Part shown: in pieces, positions 60,054 to 64,000 of the stretch
How positions within the stretch are numbered: position 1 is the first letter of the stretch
Layout of the letters: every line of letters starts with the position of its first letter
NCBI GenBank assembly: GCA_019096155.1
Contig: JAHCVI010000004.1
Location: 1,364,001 to 1,428,000, forward strand
Source of the DNA: Staphylotrichum longicolle
Taxonomy: Eukaryota > Ascomycota > Sordariomycetes > Sordariales > Chaetomiaceae
DNA: 64,000 bases
Direction of reading: 5' to 3'
Notes under the pieces: generated by a model
The model's input: the letters and a program-made list of their open reading frames with translations, nothing else
Told to the model about the DNA's origin: nothing
Databases searched by the model: none
Position numbers and translations under genes: made by a program

Positions 60054-63000
60054 TTTCGGGGAGGGGAGCGTCTGGTGTGGTCTGGGAAGGGGCGCGCGAT
60101 GGAGGTGAAGGTTGAGTTTAGGGGTGGTTTGGACTTTCATTGAGTCTGACTGCGGCCCGAAGATGGTACTCGGAAGGCTATGGGCGAGGTGGACGTTGAG
60201 GCGCTCACCAAACCAATCAGTCAAAGTTCACCATCCTCATACATACACCAAATCCACTCCTTCTCAGTCTCTCGTTGCTTCTCATGACGGCGTCCCATCC
60301 GTCGCGAAGAGACTTGAAATGAGACTTGACATCTCTCTCTCCGCCTAGAAGATGTTGGAACCAAGAATATGCTATACTTTATCAGTGGAATAGGTATATG
60401 AAGCCCGTTGATGTGGCTACTCAAGCCTTCATAGATCCTTCACAGTGCATGCCGATGTATGCACGCTCTGATGGAACGAGCAATCCGGTCCACAACGTTC
60501 TTGCATGCATGTATGTGCAGGCAGGCGAGTCAACAAGCAGCATGGGGCTAATAAGCTTCCCCTGCAGGACATCTAGTTACCCGCCAGACATCCTTAACCG
60601 TACCGAAAAAACGGGCGCGGTAAACAGTACGATGCAGTCCCTGAGCACCACTCACCGGAATACACCCCTGGCTCGGAACTTGTCGTGGTACATGGCCTCT
60701 CGCCGGCGGTACTCAAGGTAAGACACCGAGGGCCAGCAGGCCTCACCACGCCCAACCCGCCCCCATCTCCTCACCAACCTCCGTCAACAGCGCTGAGGCG
60801 CAGGTCATGATGGCTGGGTGACGACGCCGAGTGTAGCCATGCCAGTTGGCAGTCAGCAGGTGCGAGACACCACGAGCCTCGTCCAGTGCACTTCAGAAGA
60901 TGTCAGGCAGACAGGCCCAGCTTGAGTGAGCCACTCCAGCCGCACCGCCACCGCAGCAGCAGTGACCTCCTCACGCAGTAAGTTAAAGCTACACCGCAAG
61001 AAAAGGACGGCACGAGACAAGCAGCAGCTCTTCCCAGGGAAACTGGATCGGACCAACTAACAAGAACTGACCGAAACACACTCCCCCCAGCCGCAGCAAG
61101 CAAGCAACAGTCACCGCAACAAACGTGACTCGTTCGGCAGTCCAACACGGCATCATCACATCACCGTCACGGTCACAATCACGATCACGATCCAGCACTC
61201 CCAGTCAGTTACCTATCGAATGAGAGACTGCAGAGCGGCGCGCGGGTCGCAGTGCATGCGCCATGCATAACAACGCATACGATACGATACGATACGGCCG
61301 GCGCGCGCCCCAGGCAGCCGCCGCCGCCGCCGCCGGTTTCCCAGTCAGTCAGCCAGCAAGTCAATCGCCAGCCCAGCCCAGCCAGTCGCTGGAGTCAGGC
61401 CACTCAAGAGAAGATAGATTGGTGCTCTCATGATATGAGAGCGAGGAGGGTCTGTCTGTCATTGCTGGTATTTCTGCCCTGCCATGCCACGTCAAATCGG
61501 ACGTCTTTGTCGCGCGGGGGCCGGCAGGCGGCAGGGCGGTTTGACGCCGGGTTGGGCGCCAATCCGGGCCATGCTGGCGTCTGGTGACTTTGGGACTGAC
61601 AGCCATGCTGATGGTGAGTGAGGGGGTTTCAAGTTAGTTGATTGGGGGTTTGGGTTCGGGCTGGGGGCCGCGGGGCTGATGATGTTGTTGTTCGTCACAT
61701 CTGGCGGGGAGAGGTATGCGGAAGGGGGCAGGTGAGGGGGTGAGGTGAGGCTGCCTGGCTGCCTGGCTGCCCTGCTGGGGATCGTGGCTTGATGGTTGCC
61801 CGATTGATGAGAGGGTTTGGTTGTGTTTGGATTGCTGTGGTGTTGGCCAGGTGGTATCTCGGAGCAAAGGATGGGGTTGAGATTGGGGCGATGACGATGG
61901 GAGCATTCGGGGACGGGTTGGTGTTGGGTTGGTGTTGACAAACGGGATGACTTTACTGTGTAGGGCTGGAATGCAATTCGTGGTTCTGGTGCTGGCTTCC
62001 TTGATTTCGATGCATTTCCCGTCGTCGCAGGTGGCATCCAGAAACAATCCAGGCTTTTCTTTTTGGCCCGGACAGTCCGTCCGATGACGATCTGGCGGTG
62101 TGCAGGCCGCTCACTGGACTCGGGGGCAGGCACGGTGGGCAGTCTCGTGCAGTCTGGGCAGATGGCATTACTCACCTGGCAGAGGGTTGATGAGTTGGCA
62201 GTCGCGACCAGGCCAGATGACCAGCATTTTGATGCACCCGGCGAGCCCAGCCCGAGGGGGTGGCCACACACCCTCGGCGCTTGCGAAGCAGCCTCCAGCA
62301 GCCTCCAGCAGCCCTGGAGGCTGAGGCGGACGCGGGGATTGGGGGAGAGCGGGGAAGGGGCGGGACGGCGAGGATGCCGGGACGTCCAACCGAGCCCGCA
62401 GCCTGGGCCATGTGACGGCCAGAACACCGTCATCGAGGCCTGGAAAGCAACCAAACGTCAAAAAAGAAATAGGTCGAGATAATTATCATTATTTTCTTGA
62501 TGTATTTATCTATTCTCATTATTTTATCTTTTTTTTTCTGGAAGTCAAAGTACTGGTTTTAGTTCACAGGCAAACAAAGTCGTTACCTCACCACACCAAG
62601 CTGCTCGATGCCCGGCCACCCGTCCCGATCGGACCCGGGCCGGGGAGAAAACCCACAATGTGGAGCTGTGGCACTTACACGCTGTTTGCGGGGCCGGCCA
62701 GCAAAACCAGGGCGCAATGTAAGCAATTGACCTCTGGCCAGCACTTTTTGGGCATATGGAGTTATCCCTTGGGTGCTGCACGTTGACTCTGACTCTCATT
62801 TCACTCGGTTCCCAAGACGGAAAAAGAACAAACGACCTGGCTCCGGATGCGACGATCCGGAGAGTCAGCTGGGACGAAGAAAGGCCCAGAAGCAAACCAC
62901 GATGTGAGACATCAGGGTCTCGGGGTAGTGGTGACGACCTTCCTTCATTGTTCTGTCCACGATGCGCGAGCAAACAGGTTGGTTGGTGGGAGGGGTGCGA

Positions 63001-64000
63001 CTGATGTGCGCCACATTCCCCCCTGATACCCAAATTACCAACCAACCAAGAAGAAAAGAAAAATCGATAAATTCAGCTCGCCATTTCCTGGGAATTTTGG
63101 GAATCTCGCGGGGGCACAAACGGTGGGTTGACGGACACCCAAGGCCCCCAAGAGCCAAAACGGATCTCACGATCGGGATGTGTGACCCCCAAGGCCAAGC
63201 GCCATCCCAAGCCTCAGCCGGCACTTTGAGGCAAGCAGGGGTGGGGCGGTGCAGCTCAGCCATTGCCGCTCAGATGTTAATTCCAGGCATCTCCAAATGG
63301 CTTTCGTTCAACCCAGCTTGGTTTCCCAACAACATTCTGAACAACCGAAATAGAGACCAATGCCACAATCACGAGACCAACCCCCATTCCCAGGCCAAGT
63401 ACCTGAACATCCTCCCCAAGTCCAACCATCGATCTCACTTGTCTCCCTCCCTTCATTGACGGCGGCGCCTCAACCCCCACGCCCCTAACAACCCCAAAAC
63501 ACACCACCGCCCACGCACATGTTGCGCCAACACGCGGCATTGTGGTTTCCAGTCCAGGGACACACAGTAAAATATCTCATAGTCTCCTATTTCCCTTCTC
63601 ACATGGCAAACCCACCCCTTATCCCATGACCTATGGCGTGGACTTTTGGTGCTCCCTCTGCCAGGAACACAGCGCAACAGTCTAGAACGGCAACACAAGG
63701 GTCCGTGACGTAAGGGCGACCAGTGTCACCGCTCACTTAGGGAGGTAAGGCGGTCACTCAGTCAGTCATATGGTAACATTACACTGTTGGTGCGCGGTAT
63801 GTGTAAGGTAGGTCTGGGCATGCATGTACAGTACAGAACACAGATACGCATGCCCATGAGACACTCTCGGCCGGAAGCGGGCGAGTTGGGGGTTGAGCCG
63901 GGTGCAAGGGAGGGAATAGCTCTATCTGATGCACCTCAACACTGCATGCATGACTGGCATGGACCCCGGGAGGCACATTGTGTGCTTGTGAGCTGTAGGT
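60054..64000. other. Terminal intergenic region, no supportable gene
   Basis: About 3.9 kb without recognisable coding sequence. The longest frame (61492-62454 minus, 320 codons) is Pro/Ser/Asn-rich and motif-free, and I do not accept it. Simple repeats cluster at 61260-61345 and 61745-61775. CA/GT-rich and GTGA-like stretches occur near 61150-61200. Confidence 0.45.
61266..61335. repeat. Cluster of simple repeats (GATAC units, then GCC units)
   Basis: CATACGATACGATACGATACGG near 61276 is followed within 50 bp by a (GCC)n run at about 61318-61335. A CTGCCTGG repeat lies nearby at about 61750. These are ordinary microsatellites in a non-coding region. Confidence 0.8.

Noticed and set aside
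61492..62454. A 320-codon minus-strand frame
   Set aside because: Low-complexity Pro/Ser/Asn composition with no motif, over simple-repeat DNA.

Overview
The window looks like nuclear DNA from a filamentous ascomycete, most likely a Sordariomycete. Genes are interrupted by short introns (about 47-134 bp) with GT donors, CTNAC-like branch sites and AG acceptors. The DNA is GC-rich, promoters carry CT-rich tracts, and the families present are typically fungal (Zn2Cys6 regulator, AreA-like GATA/DUF3295 protein, NACHT-ankyrin receptor, CHY zinc finger protein). All assignments come from reading translations and splice signals by eye; no search was run.

Layout. 1-952 (-): 5' part of VPS27 (ESCRT-0, VHS + FYVE), cut off by the window edge. 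2818-5936 (+): a Doa4/USP8-type deubiquitinase, divergent from VPS27; both act in endosomal sorting of ubiquitinated cargo. 6628-8808 (-): a Faa1-type long-chain acyl-CoA synthetase whose upstream region has a cluster of CCTCGG motifs. 10078-11503 (+): a Zn2Cys6 regulator. 13020-16414 (+) and 16978-20299 (-): two dynamin-like (SLIP-GC-like) GTPases, an inverted tail-to-tail duplicate pair of 1001 and 1003 residues sharing four intron positions. 21566-22458 (-): a hypothetical gene that reads only across three single-base frameshifts. 22459-30553: gene-poor. 30554-32346 (-): an AreA GATA-like/DUF3295 protein. 32347-47796: about 15 kb without a supportable gene. 47797-48785 (-): a decayed CHAT-protease gene that has lost the segment carrying its catalytic residues. 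50249-54858 (+): an intact NLR-like receptor (fungal N-terminal helical domain, NACHT, ankyrin repeats, C-terminal ZZ-like zinc finger), divergent from the CHAT relic. 57803-60053 (+): a CHY zinc finger protein. 60054-64000: no supportable gene, several simple repeats.

The left third carries conserved housekeeping genes. The rest alternates long gene-poor stretches with fast-evolving families (GTPase duplicates, pseudogenes, NLR, CHAT). The most interesting parts are the inverted GTPase pair and the NLR next to a dead CHAT protease gene, which suggests a partly lost fungal NLR/effector (allorecognition or immunity type) locus.
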